Shown piece by piece: positions 50,813 to 61,392 of a stretch of 64,000 nt of DNA. Positions within the stretch are counted from its first letter, which is position 1. Each line of letters starts with the position of its first letter. The stretch covers positions 268,035-332,034 of the forward strand of contig AGIF02000001.1 in assembly GCA_000227505.4 (NCBI GenBank), in the 5' to 3' direction. Under the pieces are notes generated by a model, which did not search any database, was not told where the DNA came from, and saw only the letters and a list, made by a program, of their open reading frames with translations. The translations under genes and the position numbers were made by a program. The stretch is from a gamma proteobacterium HIMB55. Lineage in GTDB: Bacteria; Pseudomonadota; Gammaproteobacteria; Pseudomonadales; Halieaceae.

Positions 50813-52741
50813 ATGGGAAAGATCATTGGAATTGACCTCGGGACCACTAACAGCTGTGTGTCGGTTCTTGAGAGTGGCAAGCCTCGCGTTATCGAAAACG
50901 CTGAAGGCGGCCGAACCACGCCTTCAATTGTGGCTTACGCAGATGACAGCGAAGTACTCGTTGGTCAGTCAGCGAAGCGTCAGGCGGTCACCAATCCAAC
51001 GAATACACTGTTTGCGGTCAAGCGATTGATCGGCCGAAGATTCGAAGACAACGTTGTTCAGAAAGACATCTCAATGGTGCCTTACAACATCGTCAAAGCG
51101 GATAACGGCGATGCGTGGGTTGAGGCGAAAGGCGAGAAGATGGCGCCACCTCAGGTCTCTGCTGAAGTGCTGCGTAAGATGAAGAAGACCGCCGAAGAAT
51201 ATCTTGGCGAGTCGGTTACCGAAGCGGTTATCACCGTTCCTGCCTACTTCAATGATTCACAGCGCCAGGCAACCAAGGACGCGGGGCGCATTGCGGGTCT
51301 TGAAGTCAAGCGCATCATCAACGAGCCAACGGCTGCGGCACTTGCCTACGGCATGGACAAAGCACAAGGCGATCGCACAGTTGCGGTCTACGACTTGGGC
51401 GGCGGTACGTTTGATATCTCAATTATTGAAATTGCAGAAGTCGACGGTGAGCACCAGTTCGAAGTGTTGGCAACCAACGGTGACACCTTCTTGGGTGGTG
51501 AGGATTTTGACCTCCGATTGATCGAGTTCTTGGCAGACGAGTTCAAGAACGAGAACGGTATCGATCTGCACAACGATCCACTCGCTTTGCAGCGCCTCAA
51601 GGAAGCGGCAGAGAAGGCGAAGATCGAGCTCTCTAGCTCGCAGCAGACTGAAGTGAATTTGCCATACATCACTGCAGATGCGACAGGTCCTAAGCACTTG
51701 GTGGTTAAGCTGACGCGCGCCAAGCTCGAGTCGCTTGTGGGTGAGTTGGTTACACGTTCACTCGAGCCCCTTAAGGTTGCTCTTGGTGATTCAGGCCTGT
51801 CGGCAAGCGAGATTGACGACGTTATTTTGGTGGGTGGTCAGACACGTATGCCACTGGTTCAGCAGACGGTTGCTGATTTCTTCGGCAAAGAGCCACGTAA
51901 GGATGTAAACCCTGACGAGGCGGTTGCGATGGGTGCGTCAATTCAAGGTGCGGTACTTGCGGGTGATGTCAAAGACGTTCTCCTCCTTGACGTCACACCA
52001 CTGACGCTCGGTATCGAAACGATGGGTGGCGTTGCGACACCACTTATCGAGAAGAACACTACGATTCCTACCAAAAAGTCTCAGGTTTTCTCTACTGCAG
52101 AAGACAACCAGACAGCGGTAACCATTCACGTGGTTCAGGGTGAGCGTAAGCAGGCAGCATCCAACAAGTCATTGGGTCGGTTTGACCTGGCTGATATTCC
52201 GCCAGCACCGCGCGGGATGCCACAAATTGAGGTGACATTTGACCTCGACGCGAACGGTATCCTGAATGTGTCTGCGAAGGATAAGGCGACCGGCAAAGAG
52301 CAATCGATTCGTATCACTGCGTCGGGCGGTCTTTCAGAGGAAGACATCGAGCAAATGGTTGCGGATGCGGAAGCCAACGCAGAAGCTGATAAGAAGTTCG
52401 AAGAGCTGGTTACGGCCCGGAATGCGGCAGACGGCATGATCAATGCGGCTAAGAAGACGCTAGAAGAAGCCGGCGAGCACGCAACCGATGACGAGCGCTC
52501 ATCAATCGAAGCGGCGATCAGCGAAGCGGAAGAAGCGCTCAAGAGTGACGATAAGGACACGATTGAAGCTGCGACGACCAAGCTGACCGAAGCGACAAGC
52601 GGCGTTGCTCAAAAGATGTATGCAGCACAGGCTGAAGCTGGTGAGGCGGCAGGCGAGCAGGCGGCACCCGAAGACGATGTGGTTGACGGTGACGTTGTTG
52701 ACGCTGAGTTCGAAGAGGTTCGTGAAGACGATAAGCGTTAA
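50813..52741 (+). CDS. dnaK: Molecular chaperone DnaK (Hsp70)
   Basis: 642 residues, full length. The nucleotide-binding domain has [32 protein letters not shown] and [11 protein letters not shown]. The linker [10 protein letters not shown] is followed by the substrate-binding domain and helical lid. The C-terminus ends in an acidic tail (EEVREDDKR) instead of the E. coli EEVKDKK form but similar. It folds and refolds proteins with DnaJ and GrpE. AGGAGA lies before the ATG. Confidence 0.98.
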   Translation: MGKIIGIDLGTTNSCVSVLESGKPRVIENAEGGRTTPSIVAYADDSEVLVGQSAKRQAVTNPTNTLFAVKRLIGRRFEDNVVQKDISMVPYNIVKADNGDAWVEAKGEKMAPPQVSAEVLRKMKKTAEEYLGESVTEAVITVPAYFNDSQRQATKDAGRIAGLEVKRIINEPTAAALAYGMDKAQGDRTVAVYDLGGGTFDISIIEIAEVDGEHQFEVLATNGDTFLGGEDFDLRLIEFLADEFKNENGIDLHNDPLALQRLKEAAEKAKIELSSSQQTEVNLPYITADATGPKHLVVKLTRAKLESLVGELVTRSLEPLKVALGDSGLSASEIDDVILVGGQTRMPLVQQTVADFFGKEPRKDVNPDEAVAMGASIQGAVLAGDVKDVLLLDVTPLTLGIETMGGVATPLIEKNTTIPTKKSQVFSTAEDNQTAVTIHVVQGERKQAASNKSLGRFDLADIPPAPRGMPQIEVTFDLDANGILNVSAKDKATGKEQSIRITASGGLSEEDIEQMVADAEANAEADKKFEELVTARNAADGMINAAKKTLEEAGEHATDDERSSIEAAISEAEEALKSDDKDTIEAATTKLTEATSGVAQKMYAAQAEAGEAAGEQAAPEDDVVDGDVVDAEFEEVREDDKR

Positions 52742-52860
52742 TCGGTGCGGTTTTGAACCGCTCAGGTTTGTGACACGTTAAACGTTGTACGGGTTCTGGC
52801 AGCAGGTCGGAATCCGTTTTTTTTAACTAAGCCACTGATGTTTGAGTGGCGGGAATGACT

Positions 52861-53982
52861 ATGTCAAAGCGCGATTATTATGAGGTGTTGGGGGTCGATA
52901 AGTCGTCCTCAGCGCAAGACATCAAAAAGGCGTACCGTCGCGTTGCGATGAAGTACCACCCAGACCGTAATCCGGATGACGAGAACGCGGATGAGAAGTT
53001 CAAAGAAGCCTCTGAAGCCTACGAAGTTCTGAGCGATGCCGAGAAGCGGCAGGCCTACGATCAATATGGCCACGCAGGCGTTGATCCGCAGATGGGTGGC
53101 GGCGGCTTCCAGGGTGGCAGCTTCAGCGACATTTTCGGAGATGTTTTTGGTGACATCTTCGGGGGCGGAGGTGGTCGACGTCAGGGCCCGCAGCGCGGAT
53201 CCGACCTGCGCTATACCCTCGAGGTCTCCCTAGAGGATGCGGTTCGTGGAAAAACCGCAGAAATAAAAGTGCCATCGCTTCAACACTGCGACACCTGCGA
53301 CGGTAGCGGTGCAAAACCTGGAACGAGTGCAACAACCTGCAGCGGCTGTGGCGGGAGTGGCCAAGTCCGCATGCAGCAGGGCTTCTTCCAAGTTCAGCAA
53401 ACCTGTCCTAAGTGTCGCGGTCGGGGTCAAAGTATCGATTCGCCTTGCGGCTCATGCTACGGCGAGGGGCTGGTCGAGAAGACCAAAACGCTGTCGGTCA
53501 AGGTTCCACCCGGTGTTGATACGGGAGATCGCATTCGCCTGAGCGGTGAAGGTGAGGCGGGCCCCTCAGGTGGCCCCAATGGCGATCTGTACGTTCAGAT
53601 TTCCGTCAAGCAGCATCCGCTGTTTGAGCGCGATGGTCGAAACCTTTACTGCGAATTCCCCATTAGTTTCGCCGACGCCGCGCTGGGTGGTGAGCACGAG
53701 ATCCCCACGTTGGACGGTCGTGTGAAGCTTCGAATTCCGGCAGAGACGCAAACAGGCAAGTTGTTCCGTTTGCGGGGCAAAGGCGTGAAGCCCGTGCGAG
53801 GTGGTCCAGTGGGTGACTTGTTGTGTCGCGCTGTTGTGGAGACTCCTGTTAATCTGAACGCCGAACAGACGGAGTTGCTTGAAGAATTCCGTAAGAGCTT
53901 GGGTGAAGGCGGCGATCAGTCACCTCGGCAGTCGAGCTGGTTCGACGGTGTGAAGAATTTCTTTGAAGGGCTTAATGGATGA
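52861..53982 (+). CDS. dnaJ: Chaperone DnaJ (Hsp40)
   Basis: 373 residues. The J domain ([36 protein letters not shown], with HPD) is followed by a Gly/Phe-rich linker, four CxxCxGxG zinc repeats ([32 protein letters not shown]) and the C-terminal domain. It stimulates DnaK ATPase and delivers substrates. ATG 52861 is used; ATG 52855 and 52846 are in frame upstream. Its stop overlaps the dapB ATG by four bases. Confidence 0.97.
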   Translation: MSKRDYYEVLGVDKSSSAQDIKKAYRRVAMKYHPDRNPDDENADEKFKEASEAYEVLSDAEKRQAYDQYGHAGVDPQMGGGGFQGGSFSDIFGDVFGDIFGGGGGRRQGPQRGSDLRYTLEVSLEDAVRGKTAEIKVPSLQHCDTCDGSGAKPGTSATTCSGCGGSGQVRMQQGFFQVQQTCPKCRGRGQSIDSPCGSCYGEGLVEKTKTLSVKVPPGVDTGDRIRLSGEGEAGPSGGPNGDLYVQISVKQHPLFERDGRNLYCEFPISFADAALGGEHEIPTLDGRVKLRIPAETQTGKLFRLRGKGVKPVRGGPVGDLLCRAVVETPVNLNAEQTELLEEFRKSLGEGGDQSPRQSSWFDGVKNFFEGLNG

Positions 53983-54779
53983 CATTAAGAGTTGCAGTAA
54001 CCGGTGCGAGTGGGCGAATGGGCCAAGCGGTCGCTCGCGCCGTGATTGCTGACGACAACGCTGAGCTGGCAGCATTTATTGCTAGACCTGGCAGTACGCT
54101 CTCGGGTACCGATATTCAATCGCTCCTAGGGAGTGACTCACCGAGTTTGCAGATAACTGAGACGCTTTCAGTTGAGGCGGTCGATGTGGTGATTGACTTC
54201 ACTTTGCCCGACGCAACGCTTGCGAATGCAAAGCTTTGTGCAGATGCAGGTGTTCCAATTGTTATCGGTACAACGGGATTCTCGGACGATCAGTTAGCGA
54301 CACTCGATGGCAGTTTGGCATCGGTTGCCAGCTGTCGCGCTGCCAACTTTAGTACCGGCGTTAATCTCGCGTATCGGCTATTGTCGATTGCCGCTGAGGT
54401 TATGGGAGCCGATGCCGATATCGAGATTCATGAAGCGCATCACAAATATAAGATCGACGCGCCCTCTGGGACCGCTTTGGCCATGGGGCAGGCAATCACC
54501 GATGCTATGGGCACTTCTCTAAGCGACGTAGCTCAATACGATCGGTCGGCCGTACGCGAGGCGCGTGAGCCAGGGTCGATCGGTTTTTCGGTCACTCGTT
54601 CTGGCGATATCGTCGGCGAACATACCGTGATGTTCGGCACCGAGGGCGAGCGACTAGAAATTACACACAAGGCAAGTAGCCGTAATGCGTTTGCCGCGGG
54701 TGCGCTGCGGGCGGCGCACTTCCTGCGCGATAAGCCTGTCGGCCGTTACAGCATGGCTGACGTGCTCGGTCTGTCATAA
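53979..54779 (+). CDS. dapB: 4-hydroxy-tetrahydrodipicolinate reductase DapB
   Basis: 266 residues. The nucleotide-binding motif [16 protein letters not shown] is followed by [10 protein letters not shown] and the substrate/catalytic block [19 protein letters not shown] with the paired His and the Lys of the family. It reduces the cyclic precursor in the diaminopimelate/lysine pathway. The four-base overlap with dnaJ means co-translation, as in other gammaproteobacteria. Confidence 0.97.
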   Translation: MTLRVAVTGASGRMGQAVARAVIADDNAELAAFIARPGSTLSGTDIQSLLGSDSPSLQITETLSVEAVDVVIDFTLPDATLANAKLCADAGVPIVIGTTGFSDDQLATLDGSLASVASCRAANFSTGVNLAYRLLSIAAEVMGADADIEIHEAHHKYKIDAPSGTALAMGQAITDAMGTSLSDVAQYDRSAVREAREPGSIGFSVTRSGDIVGEHTVMFGTEGERLEITHKASSRNAFAAGALRAAHFLRDKPVGRYSMADVLGLS

Positions 54780-54799
54780 ACCAGATAACTGGGGGATTC

Positions 54800-55648
54800 A
54801 TGAACGTTATTGAGATCGATCAAAATAACGCGCAACAGTATTTGATCGATGAGTCGTTCAATCGACCTGTGGTCGTCGACTTTTGGGCTGAGTGGTGTGC
54901 GCCTTGTAAGCAGCTGATGCCGCTTTTAGAGAAGCTGGCCGATGAGTACGCAGGCGCGTTTTTGCTCGCGAAGATCAACGCTGATGAGCAGCAAGGCATA
55001 TCGCAGCAGCTAGGTGTGCGAAGTCTTCCGACCGTCATGGTGTTTAAGGATGGCCAGCCGGTGGATGGGTTTGCGGGCGCTCAGCCCGAAACCGCCGTGC
55101 GTGAAATGCTGCAAAAACATTTGCCGTCTCCGTGGGACGCAAAAATTGCAGAAGCAACTGAGTTGCTGGACCAGGGCAATACCGCCGAGGCGGTTGCTTT
55201 ATTAAGAGCGGCTTGGGAAGAATCCAACAAACTCCTTGATATTACGCTGGTGTATGCCGGTGCTCTGATTGAAGCCAATCGTCTCGATGATGCTGAAGAA
55301 GTGCTTAACGAAGTGCGGTTGGTTGACCGAGAAGCCGTCCACGAACAGCTGATGGCACAGATTGAGCTCAAGCGAGAGGCGGGTAAATCGCCTGAAATCG
55401 AAGCGCTCGAGCAAGAGCTAGCCGCCGATGAGGAAAATCACGGTGTGCGCGTAAAGCTCGCTGTGCAACTTTCCGCAGCGTCGCATTTTCGCGATGCGCT
55501 CGAGCATCTTCTCGTGGTTTTACGGTCTGACAGAGACTGGAATAACGGCGAGGCCAAGCGCATGTATCTCGATACAATTGCCACAATTGGTAAGGGAGAC
55601 CCCCTCGCGGCTGAGTATCAGCGCAAACTCTTCTCTATACTGTATTAG
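54800..55648 (+). CDS. cnoX: Thioredoxin-TPR co-chaperone, CnoX (YbbN) family
   Basis: The 282-residue protein has an N-terminal thioredoxin domain with the active-site motif WCAPC (E. coli CnoX has SQHC), then a TPR-like helical part (LLDQGNTAEAVALLRAAWEE, YAGALIEANRLDDAEEVL, LAVQLSAASHFRDALEHLL). CnoX proteins hold oxidised clients and hand them to GroEL and DnaK; the intact CxxC suggests it is also redox-active, as in Caulobacter. GGGGG precedes the ATG. It sits directly after dapB in the chaperone cluster. Confidence 0.9.
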   Translation: MNVIEIDQNNAQQYLIDESFNRPVVVDFWAEWCAPCKQLMPLLEKLADEYAGAFLLAKINADEQQGISQQLGVRSLPTVMVFKDGQPVDGFAGAQPETAVREMLQKHLPSPWDAKIAEATELLDQGNTAEAVALLRAAWEESNKLLDITLVYAGALIEANRLDDAEEVLNEVRLVDREAVHEQLMAQIELKREAGKSPEIEALEQELAADEENHGVRVKLAVQLSAASHFRDALEHLLVVLRSDRDWNNGEAKRMYLDTIATIGKGDPLAAEYQRKLFSILY

Positions 55649-55792
55649 CCAGGCGAGCGAAGGCGTTTTCGACGGTGGTTTTTCTTGCAAAAAATTACCA
55701 AAACGCTAACATTCGCCTCGTTGAAAAAACCTACTCAAGGTTCAAATTCGCCGGCATCCCTCGGCGATGACGCACTCACGGGAGCATGAACA

Positions 55793-56968
55793 ATGGATAT
55801 TGCATTAGCAGCAGAAGATCTCGCATTCCGCGACGAGGTCCGCAACTTCCTCGATACTGAATTCGACGCCGAAATGCAGGCGCACCTGAAGAGCCGTGGC
55901 TCTAAGGGTATGGTCGAGTGGCAGAAGAAGCTCTACGCCAAAGGTTGGGTTGCCCCCAACTGGCCTGTCGAGCACGGCGGTACTGGCTGGACTGCGACAC
56001 AGAAATACATCTGGGAATCAGAGCGCTCACTGCGCGGTATTCCAGACGTTGTACCTTTCGGCCTAGTCATGGTCGCCAACGTCATCATGGCGTTCGGTAC
56101 AGATGAGCAGAAAGAGTACTTCCTGCCACGTATTCTCCAAAGTGAAGACTGGTGGTGTCAGGGTTATTCAGAGCCGGGTTCAGGTTCTGACCTCGCGAGC
56201 CTCAAGACGAAAGCTGAGCGCGATGGTGATGACTACATCATCAACGGTGCGAAGATCTGGACTACCTATGCGCAGCACGCAGATTGGATTTTCTGCCTTG
56301 TTCGAACTGATAACAGCGGCAAGAAGCAGGAAGGTATTACCTTCATCTTGGTCGACATGAAGTCAGAAGGCATCAAGGTCAACCCAATCATCGGTATCGA
56401 TAACGAGCACAACTTGAACGAAGTTGAGTTCAACAATGTTCGCGTTCCTGCAAAGAACGTTGTCGGTGAAGTCGGTAAAGGCTGGACTGTCGCAAAAGCG
56501 TTGTTGGCTCACGAGCGAACAGGCATTGCAGGCGTTGCGGACATCAAGCGCAACATGCGTTTGATCAAAGAGGCGGCGGCTGCCGAGATGAATGGTGGTC
56601 AGCGTCTCATTGACGATGCAGGCTTCCAGCAGCGCATGGCGGACATCGAAGTCGAGCTTATGGCGCTTGAGTTCACCGAGCTCCGCACACTGGCAACTAT
56701 GGCCGCGGGCGGCTTCCCAGGACCAGAGTCTTCATTACTGAAGATCAAAGGTACCGAGCTTCAGCAGGCGACCCAAGAGCTCCGCATGGAGTTGGCCGCT
56801 TACTATCAAGGTGTATTGCCGACTGATATGGATCCAGAGGTTCTGGGTCACGAGTTCGGTTCAGAGGCACGTCGCTCATTTATGTATGGCCGTGCAGCAA
56901 CAATTTATGGTGGTTCTAACGAGGTTCAAAAGAACATCATTTCCAAGTACGTACTTGGTCTCGAGTAA
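55793..56968 (+). CDS. Acyl-CoA dehydrogenase, large/catalytic subunit of second pair
   Basis: The 391-residue protein resembles the one at 5935. It has WWCQGYSEPGSGSDLASLKTKAERDGDDYIINGAKIWTTYAQHADWIFCLVRT, and the end IYGGSNEVQKNIISKYVLGLE. The MCAD catalytic Glu position is again Gly; the G-helix Glu is in AHERTGIAG. It is followed after 30 bases by a partner and then an SDR. An acyl-CoA dehydrogenase with FAD and electron-transfer flavoprotein as acceptor is expected; the substrate may be a branched or ring-bearing acyl-CoA. Confidence 0.93.
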   Translation: MDIALAAEDLAFRDEVRNFLDTEFDAEMQAHLKSRGSKGMVEWQKKLYAKGWVAPNWPVEHGGTGWTATQKYIWESERSLRGIPDVVPFGLVMVANVIMAFGTDEQKEYFLPRILQSEDWWCQGYSEPGSGSDLASLKTKAERDGDDYIINGAKIWTTYAQHADWIFCLVRTDNSGKKQEGITFILVDMKSEGIKVNPIIGIDNEHNLNEVEFNNVRVPAKNVVGEVGKGWTVAKALLAHERTGIAGVADIKRNMRLIKEAAAAEMNGGQRLIDDAGFQQRMADIEVELMALEFTELRTLATMAAGGFPGPESSLLKIKGTELQQATQELRMELAAYYQGVLPTDMDPEVLGHEFGSEARRSFMYGRAATIYGGSNEVQKNIISKYVLGLE

Positions 56969-56998
56969 GGACGCATTTCCCGAAGGAGCAATGAAACA

Positions 56999-58141
56999 AT
57001 GAACTTCGATTACACAGAAGAACAGCAAATGGTTCGCGATTCGATCGCGCGCTTTGTACAAGATGACTACGACTGGGACACGCGACGTGCGATTGTTGCC
57101 AGCGACGATGGCATGAGCCGTGATAACTGGCAGACCATGGCAGAGTTGGGTTGGTTGTCTATTCCATTCTCAGAAGCGGATGGCGGCTTCGGTGGCAGCA
57201 TCGTTGATTTGTCCGTCGTTATGGAAGAGATGGGTAAAGGCCTCGTGGTCGAGCCTTTCTTCCCGACGGTTGTCCTCTTTGGCGGCGTGGTAGCCCGTGC
57301 AGGTGATGAGGCGCAACGCGCTTCGATCCTTGAGAGCGTGATCGGTGGTGAAACCCTCGGTGCTTTTGCCTACGTTGAGCGTCAGAGTCGTTACGCTATC
57401 GCAGACTGCAAAACGTCTGCGACGAAGAGCGGAGACGGCTACACGTTGAACGGTGAAAAGGTTGTTGTCTTCAATGGCGAGAACGCGGACAAGCTAGTTG
57501 TACTTGCGCGCACCTCGGGCGATCAGTTCGACGAAAACGGTTTGTCACTGTTCTTGGTTGATGCAAACGCTGAAGGCGTTTCAAAGGTTTGCTACCCAAT
57601 GATGGATGCACAGCGTGTTGCCAACATTACTTTCGACAACGTTCAGCTCGGTGCTGATGCGCTGTTGGGTGAGGAAGGTTCTGCAGCAGGTGTGGTTCAC
57701 GACGTTGTTCGTGAAGCACTGGTTGCACTGGCGTCAGAAGCGGTGGGCATCATGGGCACGCTCAACGCCAAGACCCTCGAATACACCAAGACGCGTGAGC
57801 AGTTTGGTGTGGCTATTGGTTCGTTCCAAGCGCTCCAGCACCGCATGGTTGATGCAATGATGGCTTACGAGCAGGCGAAGTCATTGCTGTTCAAAGCGCT
57901 CTGCGAGTACAAGATTGATCCTGCATCAGCAGAAACTACGATCCATGCACTCAAAGTGCTGATTGATCGCAACAGTAAGCTGATCTACGGCGAAGCGATT
58001 CAAATGCACGGTGGTATGGGTATTACTGACGAGCTGGATATCGGTCACTACGCCAAGCGCTTGATGATGATCAACGCAACACTCGGTGACGGTACCTTCC
58101 ACCGCACCAAGTTCATCGAAAGCACGTACGCGGCGGCATAA
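56999..58141 (+). CDS. Acyl-CoA dehydrogenase, partner subunit of second pair
   Basis: The 380-residue protein has the N-terminal YTEEQQMVRDSIARFVQDDY and C-terminal TREQFGVAIGSFQALQHRMVDAMM and QMHGGMGITDELDIGHYAKRLMMI. The catalytic G-helix Glu equivalent is not evident (DVVREALVALASEAVG). It is the likely second chain of a heteromeric dehydrogenase with the gene before it. GAAGGAGC precedes the ATG. The SDR gene follows after two bases. Confidence 0.9.
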   Translation: MNFDYTEEQQMVRDSIARFVQDDYDWDTRRAIVASDDGMSRDNWQTMAELGWLSIPFSEADGGFGGSIVDLSVVMEEMGKGLVVEPFFPTVVLFGGVVARAGDEAQRASILESVIGGETLGAFAYVERQSRYAIADCKTSATKSGDGYTLNGEKVVVFNGENADKLVVLARTSGDQFDENGLSLFLVDANAEGVSKVCYPMMDAQRVANITFDNVQLGADALLGEEGSAAGVVHDVVREALVALASEAVGIMGTLNAKTLEYTKTREQFGVAIGSFQALQHRMVDAMMAYEQAKSLLFKALCEYKIDPASAETTIHALKVLIDRNSKLIYGEAIQMHGGMGITDELDIGHYAKRLMMINATLGDGTFHRTKFIESTYAAA

Positions 58142-58143
58142 TT

Positions 58144-58938
58144 ATGAAGATCGCTGGCAAAGTCTGTGTTGTAACGGGTGGCGCCAGCGGTATCGGCAAA
58201 GCTCTCGCAAGCCGCTTCGTTGCTGAAGGTGCGAAAGCGGTCGTTATTGCTGATCTCAATGGGGATTCTGTTTCGGCAGTTGCCTCCGAGATCGGTGCTC
58301 AATCCTTTGCAGTCGATGTGCGCGATGAATCCGCAATTTCTTCGATGGTAGCTGCGGTAGAGTCTGAGCACGGTCAGATCGATCTTTTCTGCTCTAATGC
58401 CGGCATTATTGGCGTAGACGGTGATCCCTGGTGGGCCACTGGTGCCGACAATGCATTGTGGCAGCGCATGTGGGAAATACACGTGATGTCTCACGTCTAT
58501 GCGGCTCGCGCCTGTCTTCCAGCGATGATCGCTCGTGGAGAAGGATATTTCCTCAATACGGCGTCTGCCGCCGGTTTGTTAGCTCAAATTGGCTCCGCAC
58601 CCTATTCGGTGACGAAGCACGCAGCCGTTTCCTTTGCTGAAAGTTTGTCGATCACCCACGGTGATGACGGCATCAAAGTCAGCTGTCTCTGCCCACAGGC
58701 GGTTGATACAGCTATGACCGCGGGAACCGAAGGCGGTGGTGTTGCGGGTGTTGATGGCATGCTGTCTGCAGAAGCCGTTGCTGAAGCTGTGGTTCAAGGA
58801 CTGGATGCTGAGTCTTTCTTGATTCTTCCTCACCCTGAGGTGGAAGAGTATCGCCAGAACAAGGCCCGCAGTTACGACCGCTGGTTAGGTGGTATGCGCA
58901 AATTGAGACGCCTATTCACGGACCCCGTCGGCAAGTAA
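58144..58938 (+). CDS. Short-chain dehydrogenase/reductase
   Basis: The 264-residue classical SDR has VTGGASGIGKAL, ADLNGD (acidic residue after the second strand, NAD preference), CSNAGI, NTASAAGLLAQIGSAPYSVTKHA with the Ser-Tyr-Lys set. It begins two bases after the acyl-CoA dehydrogenase stop, so it is in one operon with the pair and probably oxidises a 3-hydroxyacyl- or sterol-type hydroxyl group. Confidence 0.92.
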   Translation: MKIAGKVCVVTGGASGIGKALASRFVAEGAKAVVIADLNGDSVSAVASEIGAQSFAVDVRDESAISSMVAAVESEHGQIDLFCSNAGIIGVDGDPWWATGADNALWQRMWEIHVMSHVYAARACLPAMIARGEGYFLNTASAAGLLAQIGSAPYSVTKHAAVSFAESLSITHGDDGIKVSCLCPQAVDTAMTAGTEGGGVAGVDGMLSAEAVAEAVVQGLDAESFLILPHPEVEEYRQNKARSYDRWLGGMRKLRRLFTDPVGK

Positions 58939-58948
58939 ACTTTCCGGC

Positions 58949-60673
58949 ATGGACAAGCAGTCCCGGCTAGCCCGCACCATTCTCAATGGCTTTACGGCCT
59001 ATTTTGCTGAGTTTGAGAACATCACGCTCTCTGCTCGCACGCGTTTCGAAAATGCCGAATGGCGAGCAGCGCAGGAAGCGTCGATGCGCCGCATCGATAT
59101 CTACAAAATCAAAGTGCTCGAGACCATCGATGTTGTCGAATATATCGCCGCAGAGCGTTTGCACGACCTAACCTTCTGGGCGGAAACACGCGATATCTAC
59201 GCGCAGCTCGTGCGCGGCATGACGAACTTTGAGATTGCTGAGACCTATTACAACTCGATTTTCAATGCGGTCTTTAAGCATCGATGGATCCGAGACGACT
59301 ACGCATTTGTGTTTTCGCCTCAGGGGGACATGCCGCCTGTTGATGTTCGCCGGGTTCTGAACACCTATCGGACCAGAGGTGACATTCAGCAAGCGGTCGA
59401 GACGATGTTGCTTGAGTATGCAATGTCCCGCCCGTACGAGAATTTTGAGCGCGAGTGTGCTCGCGTGACTGAGGTGATGACGGCCGCGGTTGTCGACGCG
59501 GGCATCGATAAGCGGGCGGATATTGAACTCCACGCCCTTGAGCACCACTTCTTCCGAAACAAAGCGGCTTATATCGTGGGCCGTATCTCGGGGAAAGGAC
59601 TGCAGATTCCATTTGTCATACCCATGCTTCATACAGAGAGTGAAGCATCGCCCGCGGTGTATCTGGATGCCTGCTTGTTGGGTTCAGACATTATTTCCAA
59701 GCTGTTTTCATTCACACGAACCTACTTCATGGTGGATGCGTCGATACCGTCCCAATACGTCCTCTTTTTGCAGCAGCTGATGCCACGTAAAGCGGTGTCA
59801 GAGATTTACAGCTGCATCGGCCATCACCGTCACGGCAAAACCTATTACTTCCGAACGGCGACGCGGCATATGCGCTCGACCGAGGACGCGTTTGTTCCGG
59901 CCCCGGGTATTAAGGGCATGGTCATGGCGGTGTTTACGCTGCCGTCGTACGAGTATGTGTTCAAGATCATCAAGGACCGGTTTACACCGCCTAAGGAAGT
60001 CACGCACCAAGAAGTCCGAGACAAATATCAGTTGGTAAAGCGCTGGGATAGAGCGGGGCGTATGGCTGATACACAAGAGTTCGCAAACTTGGTCTTTGAC
60101 GCATCGAGATTCTCTGACGAGTTATTGGAAGAGCTCGAGGCGACGTGTCCATCGCAGTACGAGATCAGCGGTCGGGCACTGATTATTAAGCACTGTTACG
60201 TTGAACGCCGTATGCAGCCGTTGAACCTTTATTTGAAGGACGCAACTGATGAAGAAGTCGATGCTGTGATGTTCGACTATGGGAATGCGATCAAGGAGTT
60301 GGCCGCGGCGAATATTTTCCCTGGTGACATGCTACTCAAAAACTTTGGTGTGACGCGTCACGGTCGCGTGGTTTTCTACGACTACGATGAGATTCAGCCA
60401 CTCCTAGAAGTGAACTTCCGCAAGATTCCTCCGCCGCGGGACGAGTACGAGGAGATGTCCGGCCGTCCCTGGTATACGGTTGGCCCTAATGACGTTTTTC
60501 CGGAGGAGTTTAGGCTCTTCTTCTCGGGTAATGCCCGAGCCCGTAAAGCCTTCGATCAGCTCCACAGCGACCTGTACGAAGCATCGTTTTGGACGAACCT
60601 CCAGGACAAGCTGCGGGACGGTTTCGTTGAGGACTTTTTCCCGTACTCTAGCAAGCTTCGCTTTCAGCGATAG
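58949..60673 (+). CDS. aceK: Isocitrate dehydrogenase kinase/phosphatase AceK
   Basis: The 574-residue protein is the family's usual length. The ATP-binding segment APGIKGMVMAVFTLPSYEYVFKIIKDRF near 315-345 and the kinase-like KHCYVERRMQPLNLYL, FPGDMLLKNFGVTRHGRVVFYDYDEI are diagnostic. It phosphorylates isocitrate dehydrogenase to direct isocitrate into the glyoxylate bypass, and removes the phosphate. It lies ten bases after the SDR, within what seems to be a fatty-acid/acetate-growth operon. Confidence 0.97.
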   Translation: MDKQSRLARTILNGFTAYFAEFENITLSARTRFENAEWRAAQEASMRRIDIYKIKVLETIDVVEYIAAERLHDLTFWAETRDIYAQLVRGMTNFEIAETYYNSIFNAVFKHRWIRDDYAFVFSPQGDMPPVDVRRVLNTYRTRGDIQQAVETMLLEYAMSRPYENFERECARVTEVMTAAVVDAGIDKRADIELHALEHHFFRNKAAYIVGRISGKGLQIPFVIPMLHTESEASPAVYLDACLLGSDIISKLFSFTRTYFMVDASIPSQYVLFLQQLMPRKAVSEIYSCIGHHRHGKTYYFRTATRHMRSTEDAFVPAPGIKGMVMAVFTLPSYEYVFKIIKDRFTPPKEVTHQEVRDKYQLVKRWDRAGRMADTQEFANLVFDASRFSDELLEELEATCPSQYEISGRALIIKHCYVERRMQPLNLYLKDATDEEVDAVMFDYGNAIKELAAANIFPGDMLLKNFGVTRHGRVVFYDYDEIQPLLEVNFRKIPPPRDEYEEMSGRPWYTVGPNDVFPEEFRLFFSGNARARKAFDQLHSDLYEASFWTNLQDKLRDGFVEDFFPYSSKLRFQR

Positions 60674-60684
60674 ACGGTTTTTAT

Positions 60685-61392
60685 ATGGCTAATCTTCTTA
60701 TTGTCAGACACGGTCAAGCGTCCTTTGGGGCTGAAAATTACGACCAGTTATCGCCCCTGGGACAACGCCAGGCCGACCTTACCGGTGAGTTTCTGCGCCA
60801 AATGGGTACGCGGTTCAGCGCGGCTTACAGTGGCGATTTATCGCGCCAACGTGAGACCGGTCAGCGTGTTCTGGATCAGTTAGAGCAGGCGCCAGAGTTG
60901 ATTATTGACCCAAGGTTTAAGGAGGTTCAGACCGACGAGCAGATTGAGGTGATGATGCCACTGTTGGTAGAACGCGATGCACGCTTTGCCGATTTGGTCG
61001 CGGCTATGGATACGGATACAAAATCCTTTCAGAAGATTATCGAAACGGTTTTCAATTACTGGGTCAGCCCAGAGTGTGATGTCTCGGGCATCCAAAGTTG
61101 GAAGGATTACCACGGCGGTGTGGTCAGCGCATTTGAGGGCGCCATGGCGTCTGCTGCCTCGGGGACTGACACCGCTATTTTTACGTCGGGTGGCACGATC
61201 GCCACTATCGTCGGGCATGTACTCAAGCTTACCTCTGACCGCGTATACGAGTTTTATGAGCCGGTATTCAATTGTTCCATCACGCGGATTATTTTCAACT
61301 CGCATAAGTGTTCCTTGTCTACGTTTAACGACGTTGGGCATTTACATCTGATGAGCGCTCAGCTGAATGAGCGATTGGTGACATACCGATGA
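60685..61392 (+). CDS. Histidine phosphatase family protein
   Basis: The 235-residue protein has the phosphohistidine motif LLIVRHGQASFG at the N-terminus, a second conserved Arg in SGDLSRQRETGQ, an acidic residue about 85 and the second His region FTSGGTIATIVGHVL (Ser instead of His at the usual spot; the G-H-V is close by). It belongs to the phosphoglycerate-mutase-like superfamily; substrate unknown. Eleven bases separate it from aceK. Its stop overlaps the next phosphatase by four bases. Confidence 0.85.
   Translation: MANLLIVRHGQASFGAENYDQLSPLGQRQADLTGEFLRQMGTRFSAAYSGDLSRQRETGQRVLDQLEQAPELIIDPRFKEVQTDEQIEVMMPLLVERDARFADLVAAMDTDTKSFQKIIETVFNYWVSPECDVSGIQSWKDYHGGVVSAFEGAMASAASGTDTAIFTSGGTIATIVGHVLKLTSDRVYEFYEPVFNCSITRIIFNSHKCSLSTFNDVGHLHLMSAQLNERLVTYR

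Noticed and set aside
52742-52860. Terminator between dnaK and dnaJ (GCGG-TTTTGAA-CCGC and a T8 run)
   Set aside because: The hairpin and the T-run are about 65 bases apart, and the short CGGA/TCCG next to the T-run is too weak to call.
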